From contig NZ_CP016438.1 in assembly GCF_001685355.1 (NCBI RefSeq), forward strand, positions 2,604,001 through 2,668,000: DNA of 64,000 nucleotides, written 5' to 3'. A program made the translations under genes and the position numbers. Below the pieces are notes generated by a model. That model was not told the DNA's origin and searched no databases. It saw only the letters and a list, made by a program, of their open reading frames with translations. This DNA is from Streptomyces lincolnensis (GTDB lineage: Bacteria; Actinomycetota; Actinomycetes; Streptomycetales; Streptomycetaceae). Below are positions 32,947-42,203 of this stretch, piece after piece; position 1 is the first letter of the stretch; the number at the start of each line of letters is the position of its first letter.

Positions 32947-33279
32947 TCAGACGTTGAACCCGAGCGCCCGCAGCTGCTCGCGCCCGTCGTCCGTGATCTT
33001 GTCGGGGCCCCACGGGGGCATCCAGACCCAGTTGATGCGCAGTTCGTTGACGAGGCCGTCCGTGGCGGACTTGGCCTGGTCCTCGATGACGTCGGTCAGC
33101 GGGCAGGCCGCCGAGGTCAGGGTCATGTCGATCGTCGCGATGTTCGCGTCGTCGATGTGGATGCCGTAGATCAGGCCGAGGTTGACGACATCGATGCCCA
33201 ACTCGGGGTCGACGACGTCGTACAGGGCCTCGCGGACCTCCTCCTCGGAGGCCGGCTTCATCTCCAGGGTCTCGCTCAT
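32947..33279 (-). CDS. Metal-sulfur cluster assembly factor (PaaD/SufT-like)
   Basis: A 110-residue MIP18/PaaD-domain protein that helps deliver Fe-S clusters to target proteins. The signature is complete: LYDVVDPELGIDVVNLGLIYGI and the conserved Cys in MTLTSAACPLTDVIEDQ. Last gene of the SUF operon; its ATG overlaps the sufU stop region by 4 bp. Confidence 0.9.
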   Translation of the reverse strand: MSETLEMKPASEEEVREALYDVVDPELGIDVVNLGLIYGIHIDDANIATIDMTLTSAACPLTDVIEDQAKSATDGLVNELRINWVWMPPWGPDKITDDGREQLRALGFNV

Positions 33280-33746
33280 GCCGTCTTCCTTTCGACGTCG
33301 GCGTCGGCGCCCAGCGCCTGGGCCGTCGCGTCCTTCCACGCCATCCAGCTCAGGAGGGCGCACTTGACCCGGGCCGGGTACTTGGAGACACCGGCGAACG
33401 CGACCGCGTCCTCCAGCACCTCCTCCATCGCGTCGTCGGGCTCGATCTTCCCCTTGGACTGCATCAGCTCCAGGAAGGTCTCCTGGATCTTCCGCGCGTC
33501 GGACAGGTCCTTGCCGACGAGGAGGTCGTTCAGTACGGAGGCCGAGGCCTGGCTGATGGAGCAGCCCTGGCCCTCGTACGAGACGTCCTGGATCGTCGTG
33601 CCGTCGTACTTCACACGGAGGGTGATCTCGTCGCCACACGTCGGGTTCACGTGGTGTACCTCGGCGTCGCCATCCCTCAGACCACGCCCGTGCGGGTGCT
33701 TGTAGTGGTCCAGGATGACTTCCTGGTACATGGAGTCCAGTTTCAC
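33276..33746 (-). CDS. sufU: SUF system Fe-S scaffold/sulfur acceptor SufU
   Basis: A 156-residue SufU protein, the zinc-dependent sulfur acceptor of SufS. The three Cys ligands are visible (NPTCGDEI, GQGCSISQAS, VKCALLSW), and the SufU insertion relative to IscU is present (LVGKDLSDARKIQETFLELMQSKGK). The start is GTG 33746, or ATG 33731 five codons later. It begins 16 bp after sufS and overlaps the PaaD-like gene. Confidence 0.92.
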   Translation of the reverse strand: MKLDSMYQEVILDHYKHPHGRGLRDGDAEVHHVNPTCGDEITLRVKYDGTTIQDVSYEGQGCSISQASASVLNDLLVGKDLSDARKIQETFLELMQSKGKIEPDDAMEEVLEDAVAFAGVSKYPARVKCALLSWMAWKDATAQALGADADVERKTA

Positions 33747-33762
33747 CTTGTCAGCACGCCCC

Positions 33763-35019
33763 TCAGCCGAAGAAGTTCCGTACGTGCTCCAAGCCGTCGA
33801 CCAGTGCGTCGATCTCGGCCGGCGTGGAGTACAGATAGAACGACGCTCGCGTGGTCGCAGGAATTCCGTAGCGGAGGCAGACGGGCCGCGCGCAGTGGTG
33901 GCCCACACGTACCGCGATGCCCTCCTCGTCGAGGACCTGACCCACGTCGTGCGGGTGGATGTCGCCGAGCGTGAAGGAGATCGCCGCGCCCCGGTCCTCG
34001 GCCGTGGTGGGGCCGATGATCCTGAGGTCCGGAACCTCGCCCAGCCGCTTCACCGCGTACTCGGTGAGCGCGTGCTCATGGGCGAGGATCTTGTCCATGC
34101 CGATCGCGGACAGGTAGTCGATCGCCGCGCCGAGTCCGACCGCCTGAGCGATCGGCGGGGTGCCCGCCTCGAACTTGTGCGGGGCGGGAGCGTACGTCGA
34201 CGAGTGCATCGACACCGTCTCGATCATCTCGCCGCCGCCCAGGAACGGGGGCAGGTCCTCCAGGAGCTCCTGACGGCCCCACAGCACGCCGATGCCGGTC
34301 GGACCGCACATCTTGTGGCCGGTGAAGGCCACGAAGTCGGCCTGGAGGGCCTGGACGTCCATCGGCATGTGCGGCGCGGCCTGCGAGGCGTCGATGCAGA
34401 CGAGAGCGCCGACCTCCTGCGCGCGGCGGATTATCGTCTCGACCGGGTTGACCGTGCCCAGGATGTTCGACACCAGCACGAAGGAGACGATCTTCGTCTT
34501 CTCCGTGATGATCTCGTCGATGTTGGACAGGTCGAGCCGACCGTCGTCGGTGAGGCCGAACCACTTCAGCTTCGCGCCCGTGCGCTGCGACAGCAGCTGC
34601 CACGGCACGATGTTGGAGTGGTGCTCCATCTCCGTGATGACGATCTCGGTCTCGGAGTCCACGCGGTAGGGCTCGTCGGCCCAGCCCAGCATGTTCGCCA
34701 CGAGGTTCAGCGACTCGGAGGCGTTCTTGGTGAAGATCACCTCGTCGCGGCTGGGCGCGTTGATGAACGCGGCGACCTTGTCGCGCGCGCCCTCGTACAG
34801 CGCCGTGGCCTCCTCGGCGAGGACGTGCACGCCACGGTGGACGTTGGCGTTGTAGCGCTCGTAGTACTCGCCCAGGGCGTCCAGCACCTGGCGCGGCTTC
34901 TGCGAGGTCGCCGCGTTGTCCAGGTAGACAAGCTTCCGGTCGTCGTGGACCAGTCGGTCCAGGATGGGGAAGTCCTTGCGGATCGCCTCGGTGTCGAGGA
35001 GGCCCGACAGCTGTGTCAC
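33763..35019 (-). CDS. sufS: Cysteine desulfurase SufS
   Basis: A 418-residue PLP enzyme that removes sulfur from cysteine for Fe-S cluster assembly. The PLP lysine (AFTGHKMCGPTGIGVLWG), the cofactor His (TEMEHHSNIVPW) and the active-site Cys loop (RVGHHCARPVCLRYG) are all present. It is the group II (SufS) type. The start overlaps the end of sufC by 4 bp. Confidence 0.95.
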   Translation of the reverse strand: MTQLSGLLDTEAIRKDFPILDRLVHDDRKLVYLDNAATSQKPRQVLDALGEYYERYNANVHRGVHVLAEEATALYEGARDKVAAFINAPSRDEVIFTKNASESLNLVANMLGWADEPYRVDSETEIVITEMEHHSNIVPWQLLSQRTGAKLKWFGLTDDGRLDLSNIDEIITEKTKIVSFVLVSNILGTVNPVETIIRRAQEVGALVCIDASQAAPHMPMDVQALQADFVAFTGHKMCGPTGIGVLWGRQELLEDLPPFLGGGEMIETVSMHSSTYAPAPHKFEAGTPPIAQAVGLGAAIDYLSAIGMDKILAHEHALTEYAVKRLGEVPDLRIIGPTTAEDRGAAISFTLGDIHPHDVGQVLDEEGIAVRVGHHCARPVCLRYGIPATTRASFYLYSTPAEIDALVDGLEHVRNFFG

Positions 35020-35780
35020 GCGGATACGCCACCCTTCGTGTAAACCTCGTAGCCCTCGTTCTCCAGCTTGTCGGCGAGCTCGGCGCCGCCGGACTCGACG
35101 ATGCGGCCGCCGGAGAAGACGTGGACGAAGTCGGGCTTGATGTAGCGCAGGATGCGCGTGTAGTGCGTGATCAGCAGGGTGCCGACCTCGCCGGTCTCGC
35201 GGACGCGGTTGACGCCCTCGGAGACGACCCGGAGCGCGTCGACGTCGAGGCCGGAGTCGGTCTCGTCGAGGATCGCGATCTTCGGCTTGAGCAGCTCCAG
35301 CTGGAGGATCTCGTGGCGCTTCTTCTCACCGCCGGAGAAGCCCTCGTTGACGTTGCGCTCGGCGAAGGCCGGGTCCATGTTGAGACGCTCCATGGTCTCC
35401 CTGACCTCCTTCACCCAGGTACGCAGCTTGGGGGCCTCGCCACGGATGGCGGTGGCGGAGGTGCGGAGGAAGTTGGAGACCGAGACGCCGGGGACCTCGA
35501 CCGGGTACTGCATCGCCAGGAACAGGCCCGCGCGGGCGCGCTCGTCGACGGACATCTCCAGGACGTCCTCGCCGTCGAGGGTGACGGTGCCGCCGGTGAT
35601 CGTGTACTTGGGGTGACCCGCGAGGGAGTAGGCGAGGGTCGACTTGCCGGAGCCGTTGGGGCCCATGATGGCGTGCGTCTCGCCCTGCTTCACGGTGAGG
35701 TCGACGCCCTTGAGGATCTCCTTGGTGGAGTTGTCGGCCTCGACGGTGACGTGCAGGTCTCGGATTTCAAGCGTTGCCAT
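35016..35780 (-). CDS. sufC: Fe-S assembly ATPase SufC
   Basis: A 254-residue ABC-type ATPase of the SufBCD scaffold. Walker A is GPNGSGKST, the signature is FSGGEKKRHEILQ, and Walker B is KIAILDETDSGLD, with the SufC-specific D-loop. ATG 35780 is chosen at MATLEIRDLHV; the open frame upstream overlaps the Rieske gene in another frame. Confidence 0.95.
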   Translation of the reverse strand: MATLEIRDLHVTVEADNSTKEILKGVDLTVKQGETHAIMGPNGSGKSTLAYSLAGHPKYTITGGTVTLDGEDVLEMSVDERARAGLFLAMQYPVEVPGVSVSNFLRTSATAIRGEAPKLRTWVKEVRETMERLNMDPAFAERNVNEGFSGGEKKRHEILQLELLKPKIAILDETDSGLDVDALRVVSEGVNRVRETGEVGTLLITHYTRILRYIKPDFVHVFSGGRIVESGGAELADKLENEGYEVYTKGGVSA

Positions 35781-35787
35781 GGGTGCC

Positions 35788-36105
35788 TCAGGACTCCTGG
35801 GAAAGGGAGACGAGCACATCGTCCCCTTCGATCTGTACGGGGTATACGGGAACGGGGCGCGTCGCGGGAAGGCCGGACGGCTTGCCGGTGCGGAGGTCGA
35901 ACGCGGAGCCGTGCAGCCAGCACTCGATCTGGCAGTCCTCCACCTCGCCCTCGGAGAGCGAGACGTTCGCGTGCGAGCAGATGTCGTTGATCGCGAACAC
36001 CTCGCCCTCGGTGCGGACGACCGAGACCGGCGTGCCGTCGAGTTCCACCCGCTTCGGGGTGTCCTCCTCCAGCTCGCTGAGGCCACAGGCGCGTACGAAA
36101 GCCAT
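35788..36105 (-). CDS. Rieske-type [2Fe-2S] ferredoxin in the SUF operon
   Basis: A 105-residue Rieske ferredoxin of the dioxygenase-component type. The cluster ligands are CSH (near residue 43) and CWLHG (near 62). It sits between sufD and sufC and overlaps the sufD stop (TGATG). This position is conserved in actinobacterial SUF operons. It may supply electrons for cluster assembly, which is an inference. Confidence 0.92.
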   Translation of the reverse strand: MAFVRACGLSELEEDTPKRVELDGTPVSVVRTEGEVFAINDICSHANVSLSEGEVEDCQIECWLHGSAFDLRTGKPSGLPATRPVPVYPVQIEGDDVLVSLSQES

Positions 36106-37286
36106 CAGACTGTGGCCTCCAGCTCCTCGTCGATCTTCACGAGAAGGCGCTCTTCGATGTCGTCCACGCCGATCTGCTGGACCAGTTCGGCGAAGAAGCC
36201 GCGGACCACCAGGCGACGGGCCTCGTCGGCGGGGATGCCGCGGGCCATCAGGTAGAAGAGCTGCTCGTCGTCGAAGCGGCCGGTCGCACTCGCGTGACCC
36301 GCTCCGACGATCTCGCCGGTCTCGATCTCCAGGTTCGGCACCGAGTCGACCCGGGCGCCGTCCGTCAGGACGAGGTTCCGGTTCATCTCGTAGGTGTCCG
36401 TGCCCTCGGCCTTGGCCTCGATGAGCACGTCACCGATCCACACCGCGTGGGCGCCCTCGCCCTGGAGCGCGCCCTTGTAGACGACGTTGGACTTGCAGTG
36501 CGGGACGTTGTGGTCGACCAGGAGGCGGTGCTCCTGGTGCTGGCCGGCGTCCGTGAAGTACAGACCGAGCAGTTCGGCCTCGCCACCGGGACCGGCGTAC
36601 GCGACGCGCGGGTGGAGGCGGACGAGGTCGCCGCCGAAGGTCACGACGACCGACCTGAAGGAGGCGTCGCGGCCGATCAGCGCGTTGTGCTGGGCCACGT
36701 GCACGGCCTTGTCGTCCCAGTCCTGGACGGAGACGACGGTCAGCTTGGCGCCGTCCCCGAGGACGTAGTCGACGTTGGCGGCGAGCACGGCGTCACCGGT
36801 GTGGTCGATGACGACGACGGCCTCGGCGAAGGCGCCCAGCTCGATCACCTGGTGGGCGAAGGCGGTGCCGCCCTCGCCGTGCACGGCGATACGGATCGGC
36901 TCGGTGAGCACCGTCTCCTTGGGGACGGTGACCACGCCGGCCTTCTCGAACGCCGAGTACGCCTGGGCGGCGATGCGGTCCACCGGGGTGCCGGCCCTGC
37001 CGACCCGGGCGTCGTCACGGCCGACGGTCTCGATCGTGACGCCCTCGGGCGCCTCGATGGCGACCTTCAGGCCGTCGCCGGTGGCGACCGCGGTGCCGTC
37101 GTGCAGGCCGCGCAGCCGCTCCAGCGGGGTGAACCGCCACTCCTCCTCGCGGCCGTGCGGGACGGGGAAGTCCTGCACGTCGAAGGAGGGGGGCGCGCTC
37201 ATGCGCGTGGCGACGGTCGACTCGGCGGCAACGGCCACCGCGCCGGCGGTGGTGCTGCCCACCGGGATGTTCTGAGCCTCAGCCAT
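36105..37286 (-). CDS. sufD: Fe-S assembly scaffold protein SufD
   Basis: A 393-residue right-handed beta-helix protein, partner of SufB and SufC. The C-terminal family motif is clear (GAGHASATGRFDDEQLFYLMARGIPADEARRLVVRGFFAEL). N-terminal FPVPHGREEEWRFTPLERLRGL is typical for SufD. It follows sufB by 54 bp. Confidence 0.95.
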   Translation of the reverse strand: MAEAQNIPVGSTTAGAVAVAAESTVATRMSAPPSFDVQDFPVPHGREEEWRFTPLERLRGLHDGTAVATGDGLKVAIEAPEGVTIETVGRDDARVGRAGTPVDRIAAQAYSAFEKAGVVTVPKETVLTEPIRIAVHGEGGTAFAHQVIELGAFAEAVVVIDHTGDAVLAANVDYVLGDGAKLTVVSVQDWDDKAVHVAQHNALIGRDASFRSVVVTFGGDLVRLHPRVAYAGPGGEAELLGLYFTDAGQHQEHRLLVDHNVPHCKSNVVYKGALQGEGAHAVWIGDVLIEAKAEGTDTYEMNRNLVLTDGARVDSVPNLEIETGEIVGAGHASATGRFDDEQLFYLMARGIPADEARRLVVRGFFAELVQQIGVDDIEERLLVKIDEELEATV

Positions 37287-37340
37287 GGCTGTCGGTCTGC
37301 TCTCTTCCTGCGTAAGTGACTTGATGGAGACGGCCGTTGC

Positions 37341-38762
37341 TTAGCCGACCGCGCCTTCCATCTGGAGCTCGATCAGCCGGTTGAGCTCAAGGGCGTACTC
37401 CATGGGCAGTTCCTTCGCGATCGGCTCCACGAAGCCGCGCACGATCATCGCCATCGCCTCGAACTCGGTCAGACCGCGGCTCATCAGGTAGAAGAGCTGG
37501 TCCTCGGAGACCTTGGAGACGGTCGCCTCGTGGCCCATGGACACGTCGTCCTCGCGGACGTCCACGTAGGGGTACGTGTCCGAGCGGGAGATGGTGTCGA
37601 CGAGCAGCGCGTCGCACAGCACGTTCGACTTGGAGCCGTGGGCGCCCTCGCCGATCTCGACGAGACCGCGGTAGGAGGTGCGGCCGCCGCCTCGCGCCAC
37701 CGACTTGGAGACGATGTTGGAGGAGGTGTTCGGCGCCATGTGGACCATCTTGGAGCCGGCGTCCTGGTGCTGGCCCTCGCCCGCGAAGGCGATGGACAGG
37801 GTCTCGCCCTTGGCGTGCTCGCCCATCAGGTAGACGGCCGGGTACTTCATCGTCACCTTGGAGCCGATGTTGCCGTCGATCCACTCCATGGTCGCGCCCT
37901 CGTACGCCACGGCGCGCTTGGTGACCAGGTTGTAGACGTTGTTCGACCAGTTCTGGATGGTCGTGTAACGGCAGCGGGCGTTCTTCTTGACGATGATCTC
38001 GACGACCGCGGAGTGCAGCGAGTCCGACTTGTAGATCGGGGCGGTGCAGCCCTCGACGTAGTGCACGTAGGCACCCTCGTCGACGATGATCAGGGTCCGC
38101 TCGAACTGGCCCATGTTCTCCGTGTTGATGCGGAAGTAGGCCTGGAGCGGGATCTCGACCTGCACGCCCGGCGGCACGTAGATGAAGGAGCCGCCCGACC
38201 ACACCGCGGTGTTCAGGGAGGCGAACTTGTTGTCACCGACCGGGATGACGGTCCCGAAGTACTCCTTGAAGAGCTCCGGGTGCTCCTTCAGGGCGGTGTC
38301 GGTGTCGAGGAAGATGACGCCCTGCTCCTCCAGGTCCTCGCGGATCTGGTGGTAGACGACCTCGGACTCGTACTGGGCCGCGACACCGGCGACGAGGCGC
38401 TGCTTCTCCGCCTCCGGGATGCCGAGCTTGTCGTACGTGTTCTTGATGTCCTCGGGCAGGTCCTCCCAGGACTCCGCCTGCTTCTCCGTGGACCGTACGA
38501 AGTACTTGATGTTGTCGAAGTCGATACCGGAGAGGTCCGAGCCCCAGTTCGGCATGGGCTTCTTGTCGAACAGGCGCAGGCCCTTGAGACGGAGCTTGGT
38601 CATCCACTCCGGCTCGGACTTCTTCGCGGAGATGTCCTTGACGACATCCTCGCTCAGACCGCGCTTCGCAGAGGCGCCGGCTACGTCGGAGTCGGCCCAG
38701 CCGTATTCGTACGTACCCAGACCCTCGAGTTCGGGGTGGGCAGTCTCCGTGGGGAGAGTCAT
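37341..38762 (-). CDS. sufB: Fe-S assembly scaffold protein SufB
   Basis: A 473-residue scaffold on which new Fe-S clusters are built. Signature segments include [54 protein letters not shown] and [24 protein letters not shown]. The start overlaps the sufR stop by 4 bp (ATGA), so the two are translationally coupled. Confidence 0.96.
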   Translation of the reverse strand: MTLPTETAHPELEGLGTYEYGWADSDVAGASAKRGLSEDVVKDISAKKSEPEWMTKLRLKGLRLFDKKPMPNWGSDLSGIDFDNIKYFVRSTEKQAESWEDLPEDIKNTYDKLGIPEAEKQRLVAGVAAQYESEVVYHQIREDLEEQGVIFLDTDTALKEHPELFKEYFGTVIPVGDNKFASLNTAVWSGGSFIYVPPGVQVEIPLQAYFRINTENMGQFERTLIIVDEGAYVHYVEGCTAPIYKSDSLHSAVVEIIVKKNARCRYTTIQNWSNNVYNLVTKRAVAYEGATMEWIDGNIGSKVTMKYPAVYLMGEHAKGETLSIAFAGEGQHQDAGSKMVHMAPNTSSNIVSKSVARGGGRTSYRGLVEIGEGAHGSKSNVLCDALLVDTISRSDTYPYVDVREDDVSMGHEATVSKVSEDQLFYLMSRGLTEFEAMAMIVRGFVEPIAKELPMEYALELNRLIELQMEGAVG

Positions 38763-39511
38763 GCGGGGTTCCTCCCGGCCGTGCTTGCGGATGCGTTATG
38801 TGTGGTTGTGGAAATCTTCGGGATGAACGTCGTGCAGACGCCGTCGCCGTGCGCGATGGTCGCCAGCCGCTGGACGTGTGTGCCGAGCAGCTGCGAGAAG
38901 ATCTCGGTCTCCGCCTCGCAGAGCTGCGGGAACTTCTCCGCGACGTGGGCCACCGGGCAGTGGTGCTGGCAGAGCTGCTCGCCCGTGTGCGGGAGGGGGG
39001 CGCTGCGCGCCGTAGCAGCGTACCCGTCCGCGCTCAGGGCCTTGGCCAGGGCTTCGGTGCGCTGCTCCGGCGGGGCCGCGTCTATCGCCTCGCGGTACGA
39101 GGCCGCCTGCTCGGCGATCCTCGCGCGGGCGAAGGCGACGACGGCCTCGTCCCCGCCGAGCCGGTCCCGGATCCAGTTCAGGGCGTCGGCGGCGAGCTTG
39201 TCGTAGGACTGGTCGAAGGCGTCCCGGCCGCAGTCGGTCAGCGCGAACACCTTCGCGGGGCGGCCGCGGCCGCGCGCTCCGTAGACCCGCTGCTCGCGTG
39301 CCTCCACGACGTCGTCGGCGACCAGTGCGTCCAGATGCCGGCGTACGGCCGCGGAGGTGAGCCCGAGACGTCCGGCCAGCTCGGTCACGGTCGACGGCCC
39401 GTGGTCCAGGATGGACCGCGCGACCCGGTTGCGCGTCGAGCGCTCACCGGTCGCTAGCTCCTCCTGCGGGGCCCCCATGGGGGTCTCCCGAGCCTCGCCG
39501 ACGTTTTTCAC
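38759..39511 (-). CDS. sufR: Fe-S cluster-sensing repressor SufR
   Basis: A 250-residue regulator and first gene of the SUF operon. The N-terminal winged helix (residues 20-85: [35 protein letters not shown]) precedes a helical core and a C-terminal cluster-binding Cys set ([23 protein letters not shown] and later GVCTTF). In Streptomyces SufR holds a [4Fe-4S] cluster and represses the suf operon. GTG 39511 is preferred: -35-like TTGCCT and -10-like AACAAT put the transcript start at or next to this GTG, giving a leaderless mRNA. ATG 39478 with GGGAGA upstream is the alternative. Confidence 0.92.
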   Translation of the reverse strand: MKNVGEARETPMGAPQEELATGERSTRNRVARSILDHGPSTVTELAGRLGLTSAAVRRHLDALVADDVVEAREQRVYGARGRGRPAKVFALTDCGRDAFDQSYDKLAADALNWIRDRLGGDEAVVAFARARIAEQAASYREAIDAAPPEQRTEALAKALSADGYAATARSAPLPHTGEQLCQHHCPVAHVAEKFPQLCEAETEIFSQLLGTHVQRLATIAHGDGVCTTFIPKISTTTHNASASTAGRNPA

Positions 39512-39524
39512 AACGCCATTGTTG
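39511..39524. promoter_or_regulatory. SufR operator CAAC-N6-GTTG
   Basis: CAACGCCATTGTTG matches the CAAC-N6-GTTG palindrome reported for Streptomyces SufR. It overlaps the predicted -10 box of the suf operon and ends at the first base of the sufR GTG. Binding here would repress the whole operon. Confidence 0.8.
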
Positions 39525-39583
39525 CGTAATTCCTCTGGGCCAGGCAAGCCGCGTCCCGCGCACCGGACGGTGCCCTGCGTCAC

Positions 39584-39597
39584 TTAGGTTTACCTAA
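39584..39597. promoter_or_regulatory. Iron-box-like palindrome between sufR and AAC(3) gene
   Basis: TTAGGT-TT-ACCTAA contains the outer half-sites of a DtxR/DmdR iron box, but the spacer is 2 bp instead of 7. It lies 60 bp upstream of the suf operator and 76 bp before the AAC(3)-like gene. Confidence 0.4.
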
Positions 39598-39672
39598 TCT
39601 GACCTGCGCAAACGATCTCTGATCGATCAAATGGGTGGCATCACCGGGCCCGGTCCGGGACACTCCGGAGAC

Positions 39673-40485
39673 ATGCCCACACCCCCTCCGACCGGCCCAC
39701 TTGTCACTCGCGACACCATCGCCTCGGGATTGCGCGACATGGGCGTCCGCCCCGGCGAAACCCTCCTCCTCCACTCTTCCCTGAGCGCGCTCGGCTGGGT
39801 CTGCGGAGGCTCCGTCACGGTCGTCCGGGGAATTCTCGACGCCCTGGGCCATCAGGGCACACTCGCGGTCCCCACCCAGACCGGCGACCTCTCGGACCCG
39901 GCCCTGTGGAGCAGTCCGCCGGTGCCCCGGGAGTGGTGGGAGACGATCCGGGCCACGATGCCCGTCTACGACCCTCTCCTCACGCCCTCCCGCGGAGTCG
40001 GCGTGATCCCGGAGACCGTGCGGACCTGGCCGAGCGCCCGGCGCAGCGCGCACCCGCAGACCTCGTTCGCCGCCGTGGGCCCGCGCGCGGCGGAGATCGT
40101 CGACGGGCACGCGACCGACTGCCGTCTCGGCGAGCGGAGCCCTCTGGCCCGGCTGGAGGCGCTCGACGCCCGGGTGCTGCTGCTCGGCGCCGGCTACGGC
40201 ACCTGCACCGCCTTCCACCTCGCCGAGTACCGCATCCCCTCGCCGCTGGTGAAGGTGGGCCGCCCGGGCCCGGCGGGCTGGGAGGTGGTGACCGAGGTGT
40301 CGATCAGTTCGGACCGGTTCGACGAGCTGGGCTGGGACTTCGAACGGGACCGCCCCGTCGTACGGGGACGGGTGGGCGCGGCCGACGTACGGCTGTTCCC
40401 GATCGCCGACGCGGTGGCGTACGCGCGGCGGTGGCTGGCCGTGCACCGGCCCCGTGAGGAGGAGATCGCGCACCCGCCGCTCTGA
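39673..40485 (+). CDS. AAC(3)-like aminoglycoside N-acetyltransferase family protein
   Basis: A 270-residue protein of the antibiotic N-acetyltransferase family. Visible are GVRPGETLLLHSSLSALGWVCGG (acetyl-CoA site), GTLAVPTQTGDLSDPALW, the SRGVGVIPETVRTWPSARRSAHPQTSFAAVG block with the catalytic-region His, and RVLLLGAGYGTCTAFHLAEY. The family acetylates N3 of aminoglycosides. Many chromosomal members are cryptic and resistance cannot be assumed. ATG 39673 is chosen at MPTPPPTGP; the ribosome site is poorly spaced, so the start is uncertain. Confidence 0.85.
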   Translation: MPTPPPTGPLVTRDTIASGLRDMGVRPGETLLLHSSLSALGWVCGGSVTVVRGILDALGHQGTLAVPTQTGDLSDPALWSSPPVPREWWETIRATMPVYDPLLTPSRGVGVIPETVRTWPSARRSAHPQTSFAAVGPRAAEIVDGHATDCRLGERSPLARLEALDARVLLLGAGYGTCTAFHLAEYRIPSPLVKVGRPGPAGWEVVTEVSISSDRFDELGWDFERDRPVVRGRVGAADVRLFPIADAVAYARRWLAVHRPREEEIAHPPL

Positions 40486-40515
40486 GGCCCGCCGCACGAA
40501 CCTAGACTCGGGCCC

Positions 40516-41439
40516 ATGCGAAGTGAGCCCGTGGTCCAGGTCCAGGCCCTGGTGAAGCGGTACGGCACGAAGACCGCGGTGGACGGCCTCGACCTGGTGG
40601 CCGAAGCGGGTGTGACCGCCGTACTCGGTCCCAACGGTGCGGGCAAGACGACCACGGTGGAGAGCTGCGAGGGATACCGCCGACCCGACTCCGGCACGGT
40701 GCGTGTGCTGGGCCTGGACCCGGTCCGACAGTCCCGCGAACTGCGTCCCCGCATCGGCGTGATGCTCCAGTCCGGCGGGGTCTACTCGGGCGCGCGGGCC
40801 GACGAGATGCTCCGGCATGTAGCGAAGCTGCACGCCCATCCGCTGGACGTGGACGTGCTCATCGAGCGCCTGGGACTCGGCGGGTGCGGCCGGACGACGT
40901 ACCGCCGCCTCTCCGGCGGCCAGCAGCAGCGCCTCGCGCTGGCGATGGCGGTGGTCGGCCGCCCGGAACTGGTGTTCCTCGACGAGCCGACCGCCGGGCT
41001 GGACCCGCAGGCCCGTCGCGCCACCTGGGACCTGGTCCGCGATCTGCGCGCCGACGGCGTCTCGGTCATCCTCACCACGCACCACATGGACGAGGCCGAG
41101 CAGCTCGCCGACGACGTCGCGATCATCGACGCGGGCCGGGTCATCGCCCACGGCTCCCCGGAGGAGCTGTGCCGCGGCGGCGCCGAGAACACCCTCCGCT
41201 TCTCCGGCCGCCCCGGCCTGGACGTGGGCTCCCTGCTCAAGGCCCTGCCCGCGGACTCCTCGGCGGCCGAGCTGACACCGGGCTCCTACCGGGTCGTCGG
41301 CAAGGTCGACCCGCAGCTCCTCGCGACGGTCACCTCCTGGTGCGCCCAGCACGGCGTGATGCCGGAGAGGATCTCGGTCGAACGGCACACCCTCGAAGAC
41401 GTGTTCCTGGAGCTGACCGGCAAGGAGCTGCGCTCATGA
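40516..41439 (+). CDS. ABC-2 type transporter, ATP-binding protein
   Basis: A 307-residue ATPase of a DrrA-like exporter. Walker A is GPNGAGKTTTVE, the signature is RLSGGQQQRLALAMA, Walker B is ELVFLDEPTAGLD, and the switch His is TTHHMDEAEQ. The C-terminal 80 residues are the accessory domain of this class. Coupled by a 4-bp ATGA overlap to the permease gene. Confidence 0.93.
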   Translation: MRSEPVVQVQALVKRYGTKTAVDGLDLVAEAGVTAVLGPNGAGKTTTVESCEGYRRPDSGTVRVLGLDPVRQSRELRPRIGVMLQSGGVYSGARADEMLRHVAKLHAHPLDVDVLIERLGLGGCGRTTYRRLSGGQQQRLALAMAVVGRPELVFLDEPTAGLDPQARRATWDLVRDLRADGVSVILTTHHMDEAEQLADDVAIIDAGRVIAHGSPEELCRGGAENTLRFSGRPGLDVGSLLKALPADSSAAELTPGSYRVVGKVDPQLLATVTSWCAQHGVMPERISVERHTLEDVFLELTGKELRS

Positions 41440-42203
41440 CGGTAGGTACCTTCACGCCGAGGCCGGGCGCGGCCCCCCTGGGGCGCATGATCATGGCGCA
41501 GGCCGCGCTGGAGACGAAGATGCTCCTGCGCAACGGCGAGCAGCTGCTGCTGACGGTCGTGATCCCCACGCTGCTGCTGGTGCTGTTCAGCACGGTGGAC
41601 GTCGTGGACACGGGCGCGGGTGAGGCCGTGGACTTCCTGGCCCCCGGCATCCTCGCGCTGGCGGTCATGTCCACCGCCTTCACCGGCCAGGCCATCGCCA
41701 CGGGCTTCGAACGCCGCTACGGCGTCCTGAAGCGCCTCGCCTCCTCCCCGCTCCCCCGCTGGGGCCTGATGACCGCCAAGACGATCTCCGTACTGGCCAC
41801 GGAGATCCTCCAGATCATCCTGCTGACGGTGATCGCCCTCACCCTCGGCTGGTCCCCGCACGGCAACCCCTTCGCCGTCCTGCTCCTCCTGGTCCTCGGT
41901 ACGGCCGCCTTCTCCGGCCTCGGCCTGCTGATGGCCGGCACCCTCAAGGCCGAGGCCACCCTCGGCGCCGCCAACCTGGTCTTCATCCTGCTGCTCGTGG
42001 GCGGCGGCGTGATCGTCCCACTGGACAAGTTCCCGCCGGGCGCGCAGGACGTACTGGGCCTGCTACCGATCACAGCGCTGTCGGAGGGCCTGCGCGATGT
42101 GTTGCAGCACGGGGCGGGGGTGCCGTGGGGCGACCTGGGAATCCTGAGCGTGTGGGCGGTTCTGGGACTCGCGGCCGCCGGCAGGTTCTTCCGCTGGGAG
42201 TGA
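41436..42203 (+). CDS. ABC-2 type transporter permease
   Basis: A 255-residue membrane subunit with six helices of the ABC-2 type. Typical elements are QLLLTVVIPTLLLVLFSTVDV, TGFERRYGVLKRLASSPLPRWGL and the C-terminal PLDKFPPGAQDVLGLLPITALSEGLRDVL. With the ATPase it forms an exporter; substrate unknown. Its stop codon abuts the stop codon of the convergent SARP fusion gene in a TGATCA hexamer. Confidence 0.92.
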   Translation: MTVGTFTPRPGAAPLGRMIMAQAALETKMLLRNGEQLLLTVVIPTLLLVLFSTVDVVDTGAGEAVDFLAPGILALAVMSTAFTGQAIATGFERRYGVLKRLASSPLPRWGLMTAKTISVLATEILQIILLTVIALTLGWSPHGNPFAVLLLLVLGTAAFSGLGLLMAGTLKAEATLGAANLVFILLLVGGGVIVPLDKFPPGAQDVLGLLPITALSEGLRDVLQHGAGVPWGDLGILSVWAVLGLAAAGRFFRWE

